Source: CAIWHR01 sp963788185
GTDB taxonomy: Bacteria; Pseudomonadota; Gammaproteobacteria; Burkholderiales; Casimicrobiaceae
Assembly: GCA_963788185.1 (NCBI GenBank)
Contig: CAWBGE010000021.1
Span: 186,001-250,000 of the forward strand
DNA: 64,000 nt
Direction of reading: 5' to 3'
Shown here: positions 30,646 through 39,093 of the stretch, in pieces
How the letters are laid out: each line of letters begins with the position of its first letter
How positions within the stretch are numbered: position 1 is the stretch's first letter
Notes under the pieces: model-generated
The model's input: the letters and a program-made list of their open reading frames with translations, nothing else
What the model was told of the DNA's origin: nothing
The model's database searches: none
Program-made: the position numbers and the translations under genes

Positions 30646-32604
30646 TCAGTTCTCCGGCGAGCACATGATCACGGCATCGGTGCCATACCCTTCCGGCGTC
30701 CACCACGGCTTGCCGCGCAGGTCGTCGCGTACCGCCACCTCCGCCGTGTACCGATGGTTGGTGTTGACGGTATTGAGGAAGCGCCAGACCGGGCGCGTTC
30801 CGGCAGCGCAGGCACCCGTGGTCGTGTCCGGCAGCTGGATGTAGAACACGTTCGGACTTTCGTAGATCCACGATTCGCTGAAGCGGGCTGCCGTCTGTGC
30901 GCATTCGGCCGGGCTGGCCGAGTAGAAATGCGAGTCGCCGAACTCGGGCCGCATGTAGAAGCGACACACCGGCGTCGCGTTCGACGGGGCGCGAGCCGGA
31001 TCGGAATAGGCGAGGAAGCGCAAGCCCGTTCGCACCCACCCCGACAGCACGCCGGTGTCGAGATTGTTGATTTCCACCGGATCGGTCGAGATGAAATAGT
31101 GATCGAGCCCACGGTGGTAGAACTCGACGACCGGCACGACGCCGGCAGCGCTGGTCGAGTCCGGCGTCAGGTATTGACGCAGGTACGGCAGCGCCTGGTC
31201 GAGACGCGAAAACTCGTCGATGCCGGTGCGATTGACGCAGCTCGCATCCCCGGCCCACAGGCCGCCACGCAGCTCGTAATAGCCTCCTGCCGCGAGAAAG
31301 GTGAACAGGCCGGATCCGCTCGACCCGGGTTCGGTGGACCCCTGATTCCAGCGCATCATGAGAAAGCTCGAGCCATCGTCGTAGGGCTGGTATCCCTGCG
31401 TCGTTCCCTGCGACCACTTCTTCAGATCGCCGTTCGGGTGATGAATGGCCGTCGCAATCGCCTGCGCGGGCAGTTCCTCCGCGCGCCAGGCGGCGAAGTA
31501 GCTCCCGATCGGCGGCGACTCCTTCAGCCTGACGAGCGACCAGTCCCAATCGTCGCTGCGACCGAGCAGCGTCGCCCCGCCAGCCTTGAGCACATAGGAC
31601 GGCGTCTTCAGGCTCCCGCACGACGCCGCATCGAAGAACCAATAAGTGTTGAGCGTCTCGGCCGCCGTCGCAGAATCGATGCAGTGATTGGCGGTGAAGA
31701 AGTACGGCGTGCTCGAGGTGATCGAGTCGTTGAGCAGCGTGCCGGAGCAGATCGAGCTCAAGCCGTCTGCGCCGGTGAACAGCGTTTTCGCCACCGCCGC
31801 CGCGGCATCGAGCAGCGCCGGCGACGGCGGCGTCACGCAGGCGACGTCGATCTCGCAGAATTCGGCGCTGCCGATGTCGGCCGCATCGCGGGGGGAGAGC
31901 TTGCGCAGGCGCTCGCCGGCCACGGCAAGGTGCGAGACGCGGGACAGCGTGAGCTGCAACGTCGCCGGTGCGACATCCGCCGGACGCTGGATCTCCAGCG
32001 TCGCCGTCGCACCTTCGAGCACCGGTGACCAATACGCGCCGCTGCGCGCCGTGGCATCGGCGACGACGTTGATCGGATAAGGGCCGAAGACCTCGGCGCC
32101 CGGGCCCGAGCCGGCAAAGCGAATGCCGACATCGGGGTCCATGGCGCGTGACGCGAGCGCCAATCGGACCGCTGCCGCGCCCTCCGACGACACGTCGACC
32201 CGCGCGGCGAAGCTGCCGTCGGGAAGCGCGACCCAGGACAGCGCGGAACCATTCAGCACCTGCGTCGCAGCCGGTATCGCCCGCCCATAGCCGACCGCGA
32301 GCGGTCGCCCCTTGCCCGCGGCACGACGCGCGTCCTTGTCGCTGCCGGCACGCAAAGCATTGGCGGACTTGAGGATGCCGCGCTCGGCCACACCCGGTGC
32401 TGACAATGCGATCCGATGGCGTGGCGCGTCATCGGCGAGCAAGCGCTGTGCAGGCGCGCGCTTTAGCGTCATCGCCGACGGCGCATAGGCTGCGCCCGGC
32501 ACGGCCACGATCCCGGACGTCGAAGTACCCGTTGAATGACTCGGCCCGGCCATCGCGACACCGGCGCAAAGGGCGACCCAACCGAAGGCGAAGGAAAAGC
32601 GCAT
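30646..32604 (-). CDS. secreted trypsin-fold serine protease with C-terminal DUF5648-like domain
   Basis: 652 aa with a signal peptide (1-19). The catalytic domain (about 235-475) resembles lysyl endopeptidases: His307 in FTANHCID, Asp354 in DDWDWSLVRL, Ser429 in EPGSSGSGLF, and several paired cysteines for disulfides. Residues 100-230 form a beta-rich propeptide-like region. Residues about 495-650 match the DUF5648 pattern: repeats of VxxFYhxxxDHYF, CRFYMRPEFGDSHFYSASPAEC and WRFLNTVNTNHRYTAE, thought to act as a surface or carbohydrate-binding module. Start has GGGAG just upstream. It lies upstream of the glycosidase-like gene on the same strand, so the two may be co-expressed. Confidence 0.85.
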   Translation of the reverse strand: MRFSFAFGWVALCAGVAMAGPSHSTGTSTSGIVAVPGAAYAPSAMTLKRAPAQRLLADDAPRHRIALSAPGVAERGILKSANALRAGSDKDARRAAGKGRPLAVGYGRAIPAATQVLNGSALSWVALPDGSFAARVDVSSEGAAAVRLALASRAMDPDVGIRFAGSGPGAEVFGPYPINVVADATARSGAYWSPVLEGATATLEIQRPADVAPATLQLTLSRVSHLAVAGERLRKLSPRDAADIGSAEFCEIDVACVTPPSPALLDAAAAVAKTLFTGADGLSSICSGTLLNDSITSSTPYFFTANHCIDSATAAETLNTYWFFDAASCGSLKTPSYVLKAGGATLLGRSDDWDWSLVRLKESPPIGSYFAAWRAEELPAQAIATAIHHPNGDLKKWSQGTTQGYQPYDDGSSFLMMRWNQGSTEPGSSGSGLFTFLAAGGYYELRGGLWAGDASCVNRTGIDEFSRLDQALPYLRQYLTPDSTSAAGVVPVVEFYHRGLDHYFISTDPVEINNLDTGVLSGWVRTGLRFLAYSDPARAPSNATPVCRFYMRPEFGDSHFYSASPAECAQTAARFSESWIYESPNVFYIQLPDTTTGACAAGTRPVWRFLNTVNTNHRYTAEVAVRDDLRGKPWWTPEGYGTDAVIMCSPEN

Positions 32605-32717
32605 TTGTCACTCCCTGTACACGTTGAGCTGCCGGCAACGATCCGGCGTCTGCCGGCGCGCGCACGAGTTATGATCCACGCGCAGCGCGTTGGTTCAGTG
32701 TACGCGCGCGCGGCCGC

Positions 32718-33617
32718 CTAATCAGGCGAGGTGCTGTCGCCGCGCGGAGACAATTCGGCCGCACTGGCCACGCACCGGGCGAGCGTGTCGCTCCACGGCG
32801 ACAATCCGAAGCCGAAGCTCCGCTCGAACTTGCGCGTGTCGAGCACGCCGTACATCGGGCGACGTGCCGGAGTAGGGTAGTCGGCGGTTGCCAGCGGCAG
32901 CACGCGCGGGCGATCCACCTCGCCGATGATCGCGCGCGCGAAACCGAACCAGGTCGTGCTGCCCTTCGCGGACAGGTGGTACAGGCCCGCGCGGTCGGCC
33001 ATCGCCGAAGTTCCCGTGGCGACAATGCGCGCAGTCGCCTCAGCGAGTTCGCGACACCAATTCGGCGTTCCCGTCTGATCGGCGACGACTTTCAATTCGT
33101 CCCTCTCGGCCGCCAGCCGGCGCATCGTCAGCAGGAAGTTATTGCCGCGCAGCCCGTACACCCAGCTGGTGCGGAACGTGAGCGCGACGGCGCCGCTGGC
33201 GGCAACCGCTGCCTCGCCGGCAAGCTTGCTGGCGCCGTAGACGTTGAGCGGACCCGTCGGTGCGTCCTCGGTATACGGTGCCCGGCTGCCGCCGTCGAAT
33301 ACGTAGTCGGTCGAGTAGTGGATCAGCACGGCGCCGAGCTTGCGCGCTTCCTCGGCGAGGATGCCAGGCGCGCGGCCGTTGATCGCGTGCGCAAGCTCGC
33401 GCTCCGTCTCGGCGCGATCGACGGCCGTGTACGCCGCCGGGTTGACGATGATGCTCGGCCGCAGCGAACGCACCGCGCCGACGATGGCGTCCGGATCGGT
33501 GAGGTCCAGCGTCCCCACATCGGAGGCGACCACATCGCCGTGCGCGGCGAGTAGGGTCGCCAGCTCGAAGCCCAGCTGGCCGCCGGCTCCGGTCAGCATG
33601 ATCACGGGGCGGGTCAC
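32718..33617 (-). CDS. rfbD: dTDP-4-dehydrorhamnose reductase
   Basis: Last step of dTDP-L-rhamnose synthesis: NAD(P)H reduction of the 4-keto group. 299 aa. NAD-binding GAGGQLGFEL at the N-terminus, the STDYVFDG motif and YGASKLAGE with the catalytic Tyr-x3-Lys. I start at GTG (33617), which has GGAG five bases upstream; an in-frame ATG six codons later is the alternative. Fourth gene of rfbB-A-C-D. Confidence 0.95.
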   Translation of the reverse strand: MTRPVIMLTGAGGQLGFELATLLAAHGDVVASDVGTLDLTDPDAIVGAVRSLRPSIIVNPAAYTAVDRAETERELAHAINGRAPGILAEEARKLGAVLIHYSTDYVFDGGSRAPYTEDAPTGPLNVYGASKLAGEAAVAASGAVALTFRTSWVYGLRGNNFLLTMRRLAAERDELKVVADQTGTPNWCRELAEATARIVATGTSAMADRAGLYHLSAKGSTTWFGFARAIIGEVDRPRVLPLATADYPTPARRPMYGVLDTRKFERSFGFGLSPWSDTLARCVASAAELSPRGDSTSPD

Positions 33618-33637
33618 GGTTGCTCCGAGTGAATCAT
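33614..33637 (-). other. seven-codon mini-ORF bridging rfbC and rfbD
   Basis: An ATG overlapping the rfbC stop (ATGA) opens a frame for MIHSEQP whose TGA overlaps the rfbD GTG start (GTGA). The ribosome-binding site of rfbD lies inside it. It may only be a coincidence of spacing, but it could pass terminating ribosomes from rfbC to rfbD. Confidence 0.25.
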
Positions 33638-34176
33638 GCGTAGGTATCCGCCTGCGCCAATGGAACCCCGGCGGCGTCCTTGGGCACCATGATCGGCGGC
33701 GTCGCGAGCGGCCACTCGATGCCGAGCGCCGGATCGTTCCACAGCAGCGTTCGCTCGTGCGCGGCAAACCAGTAATCGGTGGTCTTGTAGAGAAAGTCTG
33801 CAGTCTCCGACAGCACGACGAAACCGTGGGCGAATCCCGGCGGCACCCACAGCATTCGCTGATTCCCGGCCGACAGCACGACACCGACATGGCGCCCGAA
33901 CGTGGGGGAGGCTCGCCGCAGGTCGACCGCGATGTCGAACACCTCGCCGGTCACCGCGCGGACGAGCTTTCCCTGTGCGTGCTCGATCTGGTAGTGCAGG
34001 CCGCGCAGCACGCCGTGCCGCGAACGCGAGTGGTTGTCCTGAACGAATGTCGCGTCGATGCCGGCCGCCGCCAGCGCGCGGGCGTTCCAGCTCTCGAAGA
34101 AGAAGCCGCGGTCGTCGGCAAAGACGCGCGGCTCGATCAGCTTGACGTCGGGAATCGCCGTGGCGGTGACTTTCAT
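33634..34176 (-). CDS. rfbC: dTDP-4-dehydrorhamnose 3,5-epimerase
   Basis: Double epimerisation of the 4-keto sugar at C3 and C5. 180 aa, cupin fold. Conserved DDRGFFFESWN, FVQDNHSRSRHGVLRGLHYQ with the catalytic histidine, and WVPPGFAHGFVVLSE. The ATG overlaps the rfbA stop by four bases. Confidence 0.96.
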   Translation of the reverse strand: MKVTATAIPDVKLIEPRVFADDRGFFFESWNARALAAAGIDATFVQDNHSRSRHGVLRGLHYQIEHAQGKLVRAVTGEVFDIAVDLRRASPTFGRHVGVVLSAGNQRMLWVPPGFAHGFVVLSETADFLYKTTDYWFAAHERTLLWNDPALGIEWPLATPPIMVPKDAAGVPLAQADTYA

Positions 34177-35057
34177 GGCGCCAACGGCTCGCGCAGAAGC
34201 GCAAGCAGGTATTGACCGTACGCGTTCTTGGCCATTGCACGGCCCAGTTGCTCGACTTCCGCGGCCCCGATGTAACCGAGCCGGTAGGCAATCTCTTCCG
34301 GGCACGCGATCTTCAAACCCTGCCGCCGCTCGATGGTCTCGATGTACTGCGACGCCTCCAGCAGCGACTCGTGGGTGCCGGTGTCGAGCCAGGCCATGCC
34401 GCGGCCCATCACCTCGCAGCGCAGCTCCCCCGCCACGAGGTAGGCCTTGTTGACGTCGGTGATCTCCAGTTCGCCGCGGGCCGAAGGCTTCAGCGCCGCT
34501 GCGATCTCCAGCACCTGCTGGTCGTAGAAATAGAGCCCGGTCACCGCAAACCGGGATTTCGGCTGCTTCGGCTTTTCCTCGAGCGAGACCACCTTGCCGG
34601 CCGCGTCGAGCTCGGCGACGCCGTAGCGCTCCGGGTCGGCGACCGTGTAGGCGAACACCGTCGCGCCCTCGCGCCGTGCGTTGGCGCGGGCGAGCTGCTG
34701 CGACAGCTCGTGACCGTAGAAGATGTTGTCGCCCAGCACCAGTGCCGACACCTCGTCGCCGACAAACGCGCGGCCGATGATGAAGGCCTGCGCCAGCCCG
34801 TCGGGCGACGGCTGCACCGCATACGAGAGGTTGAGGCCCCAGCGGCTGCCGTCGCCCAAGAGCTGCGTGAAGCGCGGCGTGTCCTCTGGCGTGGAGATCA
34901 GCAGGATGTCCCGGATGCCCGCCAGCATCAGCGTCGACAGCGGGTAGTAGATCATCGGCTTGTCGTACACCGGCAGCAGCTGCTTCGATACCACCTGCGT
35001 CACCGGATGGAGCCGGGTGCCGGAACCGCCGGCGAGGATGATGCCCTTGCGTGCCAT
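34173..35057 (-). CDS. rfbA: glucose-1-phosphate thymidylyltransferase
   Basis: Activates glucose-1-phosphate with dTTP, the entry step to dTDP-rhamnose. 294 aa. Nucleotide-binding GIILAGGSGTRLHPVT, then KQLLPVYDKPMIYYPLSTL, LGDNIFYGH and EEKPKQPKS. The ATG at MARKGIIL is two bases past the rfbB stop; the longer in-frame extension lies inside rfbB and is not family-like. Confidence 0.97.
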   Translation of the reverse strand: MARKGIILAGGSGTRLHPVTQVVSKQLLPVYDKPMIYYPLSTLMLAGIRDILLISTPEDTPRFTQLLGDGSRWGLNLSYAVQPSPDGLAQAFIIGRAFVGDEVSALVLGDNIFYGHELSQQLARANARREGATVFAYTVADPERYGVAELDAAGKVVSLEEKPKQPKSRFAVTGLYFYDQQVLEIAAALKPSARGELEITDVNKAYLVAGELRCEVMGRGMAWLDTGTHESLLEASQYIETIERRQGLKIACPEEIAYRLGYIGAAEVEQLGRAMAKNAYGQYLLALLREPLAP

Positions 35058-35059
35058 CG

Positions 35060-36127
35060 TCAGTGCGTCCCGGCAGCAGCTGCTGCGTAGTTGAGGGAAA
35101 TCCACTTCTGGTATTCGCCGCTGGTGACCGCTTCGAGCCAGCGCGGGTGATCGAGATACCAGCGCACCGTCCGGTGCATTCCTGTGGCAAAGGTCTCCGC
35201 CGGCGACCAGCCGAGTTCGCGTCGTATCTTCGCCGCGTCGATCGCGTAGCGCCGGTCGTGGCCCGGGCGATCCTTGACGTAGGTGACCTGCGCCGCGTAA
35301 TCGCGGCCCGGAACGAGTTCACCCAGAATCCGGCACAGCGTGTGCACGACGTCGAGATTCTTCATCTCGGCGTTGCCGCCGATGTTGTAGGTCTCGCCGG
35401 GACGCCCCGCCGCCAGCACCGCGCGGATCGCCGCACAGTGATCGCCGACATACAGCCAGTCGCGCACGTTCTGGCCGTCGCCGTAGACCGGCAGCGGCTT
35501 GCCGGCCAGTGCGTTGACGATCATCAGCGGAATGAGCTTCTCGGGGAACTGCCGCGGCCCGTAGTTGTTCGAGCAGTTGGTGGTCACCGCCGGCAGACCG
35601 TAGGTGTGGTGCCAGGCGCGAACCAGGTGATCGGACGCGGCCTTCGACGCCGAATACGGGCTGTTGGGCGCAAACGCCGTGACCTCGCTGAACGCGGGAT
35701 CGCCCGGGCCGAGCGAGCCATAGACTTCGTCGGTCGACACGTGGAGGAAGCGGAACGCCGCCCGCTCGTCCGGCGGCAGCTGCGACCACCAGCCGCGCGC
35801 CGCGTCGAGCAGGTTGAAAGTGCCCACGACGTTGGTCTCGATGAACGACGCCGGCCCGTGAATCGAGCGATCGACGTGGCTTTCGGCGGCGAAATTGACG
35901 ATGGCGCGCGGCCGATGCTGCGCCAGCAACGCGCCGACGAGTGTCCGGTCGCCGATGTCCCCGCGGACGAAGACATGGCTCGGGTCGGCGTCCAGACCTT
36001 CGAGATTGCCGAGATTGCCGGCGTAGGTGAGCTTGTCGAGGTTGACCACCGGCTCGCCTGTCGCGGCGAGCCAGTCGAGCACGAAATTGGCGCCGATAAA
36101 CCCGGCGCCTCCCGTCACGAGAATCAT
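35060..36127 (-). CDS. rfbB: dTDP-glucose 4,6-dehydratase
   Basis: Second step of dTDP-rhamnose synthesis, NAD-dependent oxidation and dehydration. 355 aa SDR enzyme: VTGGAGFIGANFV (NAD site), NFAAESHVDRSI, STDEVYGS with the Thr-Asp-Glu triad of dehydratases, and YSASKAASDHLV with the catalytic Tyr and Lys. First gene of rfbB-A-C-D, an order common in Gram-negatives; rhamnose here probably goes to LPS or exopolysaccharide. Confidence 0.97.
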   Translation of the reverse strand: MILVTGGAGFIGANFVLDWLAATGEPVVNLDKLTYAGNLGNLEGLDADPSHVFVRGDIGDRTLVGALLAQHRPRAIVNFAAESHVDRSIHGPASFIETNVVGTFNLLDAARGWWSQLPPDERAAFRFLHVSTDEVYGSLGPGDPAFSEVTAFAPNSPYSASKAASDHLVRAWHHTYGLPAVTTNCSNNYGPRQFPEKLIPLMIVNALAGKPLPVYGDGQNVRDWLYVGDHCAAIRAVLAAGRPGETYNIGGNAEMKNLDVVHTLCRILGELVPGRDYAAQVTYVKDRPGHDRRYAIDAAKIRRELGWSPAETFATGMHRTVRWYLDHPRWLEAVTSGEYQKWISLNYAAAAAGTH

Positions 36128-36210
36128 TGCGTCACCCGTTGTTGATTGGCCGATGGCGCAACGCGCCGCGAGCCGTGCATTCTAGCAAGCCGCAGCTCGC
36201 GCATGCGGCG

Positions 36211-37197
36211 TCACGAGGCGGGACGGTAGAAGTCCCGGTACCACGCGACGAAGCGCGCGAGCCCTTCGGCCAGCGGCGTGCGCGGCGCGAAGCCGGTGCG
36301 CGCGCGCAGGCGGTCGATCGACGCATAGGTCGCGGGAACATCCCCCGCCTGCATCGGCAGGTACACCTTTTCGGCGGTCCGGCCGAGCAGGCGTTCGAGC
36401 GTGGCGATGAATTCCTCGAGCTCGACGGCCTGGTGATTGCCGATGTTGTAGACGGCGTGCGGCGCCACGCCATCGCCGGCTTCCGGCGGCAGCTCCAGCA
36501 CCCGCAGCACGCCTTCGACGATGTCGTCGACGTAGGTGAAATCGCGTCGCATCCGCCCGTGGTTGAACACCTTGATCGGCTGGCCGGCGAGGATCGCCCG
36601 GGTGAAGATCATCGGCGACATGTCGGGTCGCCCCCACGGCCCGTAGACGGTGAAGAACCGCAACCCCGTCGCCGGCAGTCCGTAGAGATGGCTGTAGCTG
36701 TGCGCCATCAGCTCGTTGGCTTTCTTCGTGGCCGCGTAAAGACTGACCGGATGATCGACGCTCTGATCCTCGGAAAAGGGCAGCACGTGGTTGGCGCCGT
36801 AGACGCTCGAACTCGAAGCGTAGGTCAGGTGCGCGACGCGGCCGTGGCGACAGCCTTCGAGCACGTGGCCGAACGCGTCGACGTTGTTGCGCAGATACGC
36901 GGCGGGATTGATCAGCGAATAGCGAACGCCGGGTTGCGCGGCAAGGTGGACGACGTGCGTGAACGCGTCATCGCGGAAGAGGCGCGCCGTGCGCTCGCCG
37001 TCAGCGAGGTCGACTCGCTCGAAGTGAAAACCGGCGCGGCCGGACAAGCGCCCGAGGCGCGCCTCTTTCAGCGTCACGTCGTAGTACGGATCGAAGCTGT
37101 CGACGCCGGTCACGCGAGCGCCGGCATCGAGCAGCCTCGCGGCCACGTGCATGCCGATGAATCCGGCAGCGCCGGTCACCAGTACGTGCCTGTTCAT
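36211..37197 (-). CDS. NAD-dependent epimerase, UDP-glucuronate 4-epimerase family
   Basis: 328 aa extended SDR. NAD fingerprint VTGAAGFIGMHVA, HLAAQPGVRYSL (a phrase typical of UDP-glucuronate 4-epimerases such as capsule CapI), TYASSSSVYGAN and YAATKKANELMAHSYSHLYG with the Tyr-Lys pair, then FFTVYGPWGRPDM. It would supply UDP-galacturonate for surface polysaccharide, inferred from family and neighbours. The start overlaps the stop of the upstream glycosyltransferase by four bases. Confidence 0.88.
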   Translation of the reverse strand: MNRHVLVTGAAGFIGMHVAARLLDAGARVTGVDSFDPYYDVTLKEARLGRLSGRAGFHFERVDLADGERTARLFRDDAFTHVVHLAAQPGVRYSLINPAAYLRNNVDAFGHVLEGCRHGRVAHLTYASSSSVYGANHVLPFSEDQSVDHPVSLYAATKKANELMAHSYSHLYGLPATGLRFFTVYGPWGRPDMSPMIFTRAILAGQPIKVFNHGRMRRDFTYVDDIVEGVLRVLELPPEAGDGVAPHAVYNIGNHQAVELEEFIATLERLLGRTAEKVYLPMQAGDVPATYASIDRLRARTGFAPRTPLAEGLARFVAWYRDFYRPAS

Positions 37198-37952
37198 CTG
37201 TCCCCGCCCCCCCGCTGCAAGGCCCGCAGCTTGGCATATTTCATCATGCTGTTGTGGCAGCCGACGGCGATGTGCACGAAGCCCGGCACGCCGTCGAGCA
37301 AGCCCCGCCGGAAGAAGTACAGCCGCACGAAGCGCAACAGTGGCGAGAGGACGATCCTGGCGGCTCCCGCCCGCTCGCCACGGACGTGCAAGGCCTGCGC
37401 CTGCAGCGTCGTGTACCTGTTCTGCTTGGCGAGGTAGCTCTCGAGCGAGTCCGCGGATTCGTGGAGCAGGTCGCCGTCGAGCCTCGCCACCGTGCCGTCG
37501 ACGACCACGTGTTCGTGCACCGGATCCTCGGTCCAGCGCGCGTGGCGGCGGTCGAAGAGGCGGACGTTCCAGTCGGGATACCCCTCGCCGTGGCGCAGCC
37601 AGCGCCCGAGAAAGCGGTTGCGCCTGGCCATCCGGTACGCCGCCGCGCCGGGCGCGGCCATTGCCCGGCGGATCGACGCCGCCAGTTCGGGCGTGACGCG
37701 CTCGTCGGCATCGAGGCAGAGAACCCAGTCGTGGCTCGCCTGCGAAACGGCGAAGTTCTTCTGTGCGCCGTAGCCAAGCCACGGCTGGGCGATGACGCGC
37801 GCGCCGCCGCCGCGGGCGATTTCCACGGTATCATCGGCGCTGCCTGAATCGACGACGATGCACTCGTCGGCGAAAGATGCGGATTCGAGGCAGGCCCCGA
37901 GCATCGCCGACGCATCGCGCGTGATCACACAAAGGCTGAGTGCCGCTGCCAT
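37194..37952 (-). CDS. family 2 glycosyltransferase, LPS-core type
   Basis: 252 aa, GT-A fold. Starts LSLCVITRDASAML; the nucleotide-sugar region is ECIVVDSGSADDTVEIA, the DxD-like motif is LCLDADERVTPEL, and a conserved WTEDPVHEHVVV follows. The shape matches the WaaE/KdtX group that adds glucose to the LPS inner core. A C-terminal hydrophobic patch may sit against the inner membrane. Divergent from waaC, which supports a core-LPS role; the acceptor cannot be told. Confidence 0.85.
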   Translation of the reverse strand: MAAALSLCVITRDASAMLGACLESASFADECIVVDSGSADDTVEIARGGGARVIAQPWLGYGAQKNFAVSQASHDWVLCLDADERVTPELAASIRRAMAAPGAAAYRMARRNRFLGRWLRHGEGYPDWNVRLFDRRHARWTEDPVHEHVVVDGTVARLDGDLLHESADSLESYLAKQNRYTTLQAQALHVRGERAGAARIVLSPLLRFVRLYFFRRGLLDGVPGFVHIAVGCHNSMMKYAKLRALQRGGGDR

Positions 37953-38103
37953 GATGGAACGCGTTTCCCGTCGCTGTCGCCCCGACGTCCGCACGCGTGT
38001 TTGAGATGCCCGCATTCTACGGGTTTTCGGGCGTTCGATCCGCCGCACGCACCCGGACCGAAGCCGCATCCAGTGCCTGCCGCGCGCGACGAACGAAACC
38101 CCG

Positions 38104-39081
38104 ATGGAATCGATCCTGATCGTCAGGCCGTCTTCGCTGGGCGACGTCGTCCATGCGCTGGCGGTCGTCGCCGATGTCCACGCGGCGCGACCGGAGCTGG
38201 CTGTCGACTGGGTGGCCGAGGAGGCCTTCGCGCCGCTGGTGCAACTGCATCCCGGCGTGCGGCGCACCATCCCCGTGGCACTGCGACGCTGGCGCCACCA
38301 TCTGCTGGCAGGCGCGACCTGGCGCGAATTCGCGGCCTTTCGCCGCGATCTGCGTCGCGACCGCTATCGCGCCGTGATCGACCTGCAGGAGCAGGTCAAG
38401 GGCGCGGTGCTCGCGGCGCTCGCGCGCGGCGAGCGCCATGGCCCCGACCGCAACAGCACCGGCGAGCCCGTCGCCACTTTGCTGCACGACGTCCATCACG
38501 CCGTCCCCTACCGCCAGCACTTCCAGGATCGCTGCCGGCAGCTCGTCGCCGCATCGCTTGGTTACGCGGTCTCGGGGCCGCCGCGCTTTGGTCTGGTCGC
38601 GCCGCCACCGACGCCGGACGCGTCGGGGCCGGCGGGTCCCTATGCGATGCTGGTCCACGCCACCAGCCGCGACGACAAGCTGTGGCCGGAAGCCCATTGG
38701 CGCGCATTGGCCGATCACCTCGCGCGGGCAGGCATCGCCACGCTGCTTCCCTGGGGGAATGACAGCGAGCGCCAGCGTGCGCTGCGCATCGCCGCCGGAA
38801 TGCCATCGACGCGCGTGCTGCCGCATACACCGCTGCCGGCGCTCGCGGGCCTCATCCGGCGCAGCGAACTGGTCGTCGGCGTCGACACCGGGTTGGTCCA
38901 CCTTGCCGCCGCGCTGGGCACGTCCACGGTGGCCCTCTTCGTGGCGACCGACCCCGGGCAAGCGGGCGTGGAGCGTGCCGGCGGCAACGCGCGCGATCTC
39001 GGCGGCGCCGGTCGAGTGCCGACCGTCGACGAGGTCGAGGCCGTCGCGGGTGCGCTGCTCCGCGCCGCGCCTCGCTGCTGA
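38104..39081 (+). CDS. waaC: lipopolysaccharide heptosyltransferase I
   Basis: Adds the first heptose to Kdo on lipid A (GT9, inner-membrane cytoplasmic face). 325 aa: N-terminal ILIVRPSSLGDVVHALAVVAD, the acceptor-side VIDLQEQVKGA, and the C-terminal ADP-heptose site VVGVDTGLVHLAAALGTSTVALF. Followed 12 bp later by waaA. Confidence 0.95.
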   Translation: MESILIVRPSSLGDVVHALAVVADVHAARPELAVDWVAEEAFAPLVQLHPGVRRTIPVALRRWRHHLLAGATWREFAAFRRDLRRDRYRAVIDLQEQVKGAVLAALARGERHGPDRNSTGEPVATLLHDVHHAVPYRQHFQDRCRQLVAASLGYAVSGPPRFGLVAPPPTPDASGPAGPYAMLVHATSRDDKLWPEAHWRALADHLARAGIATLLPWGNDSERQRALRIAAGMPSTRVLPHTPLPALAGLIRRSELVVGVDTGLVHLAAALGTSTVALFVATDPGQAGVERAGGNARDLGGAGRVPTVDEVEAVAGALLRAAPRC

Positions 39082-39093
39082 AAGCGGATCGCG

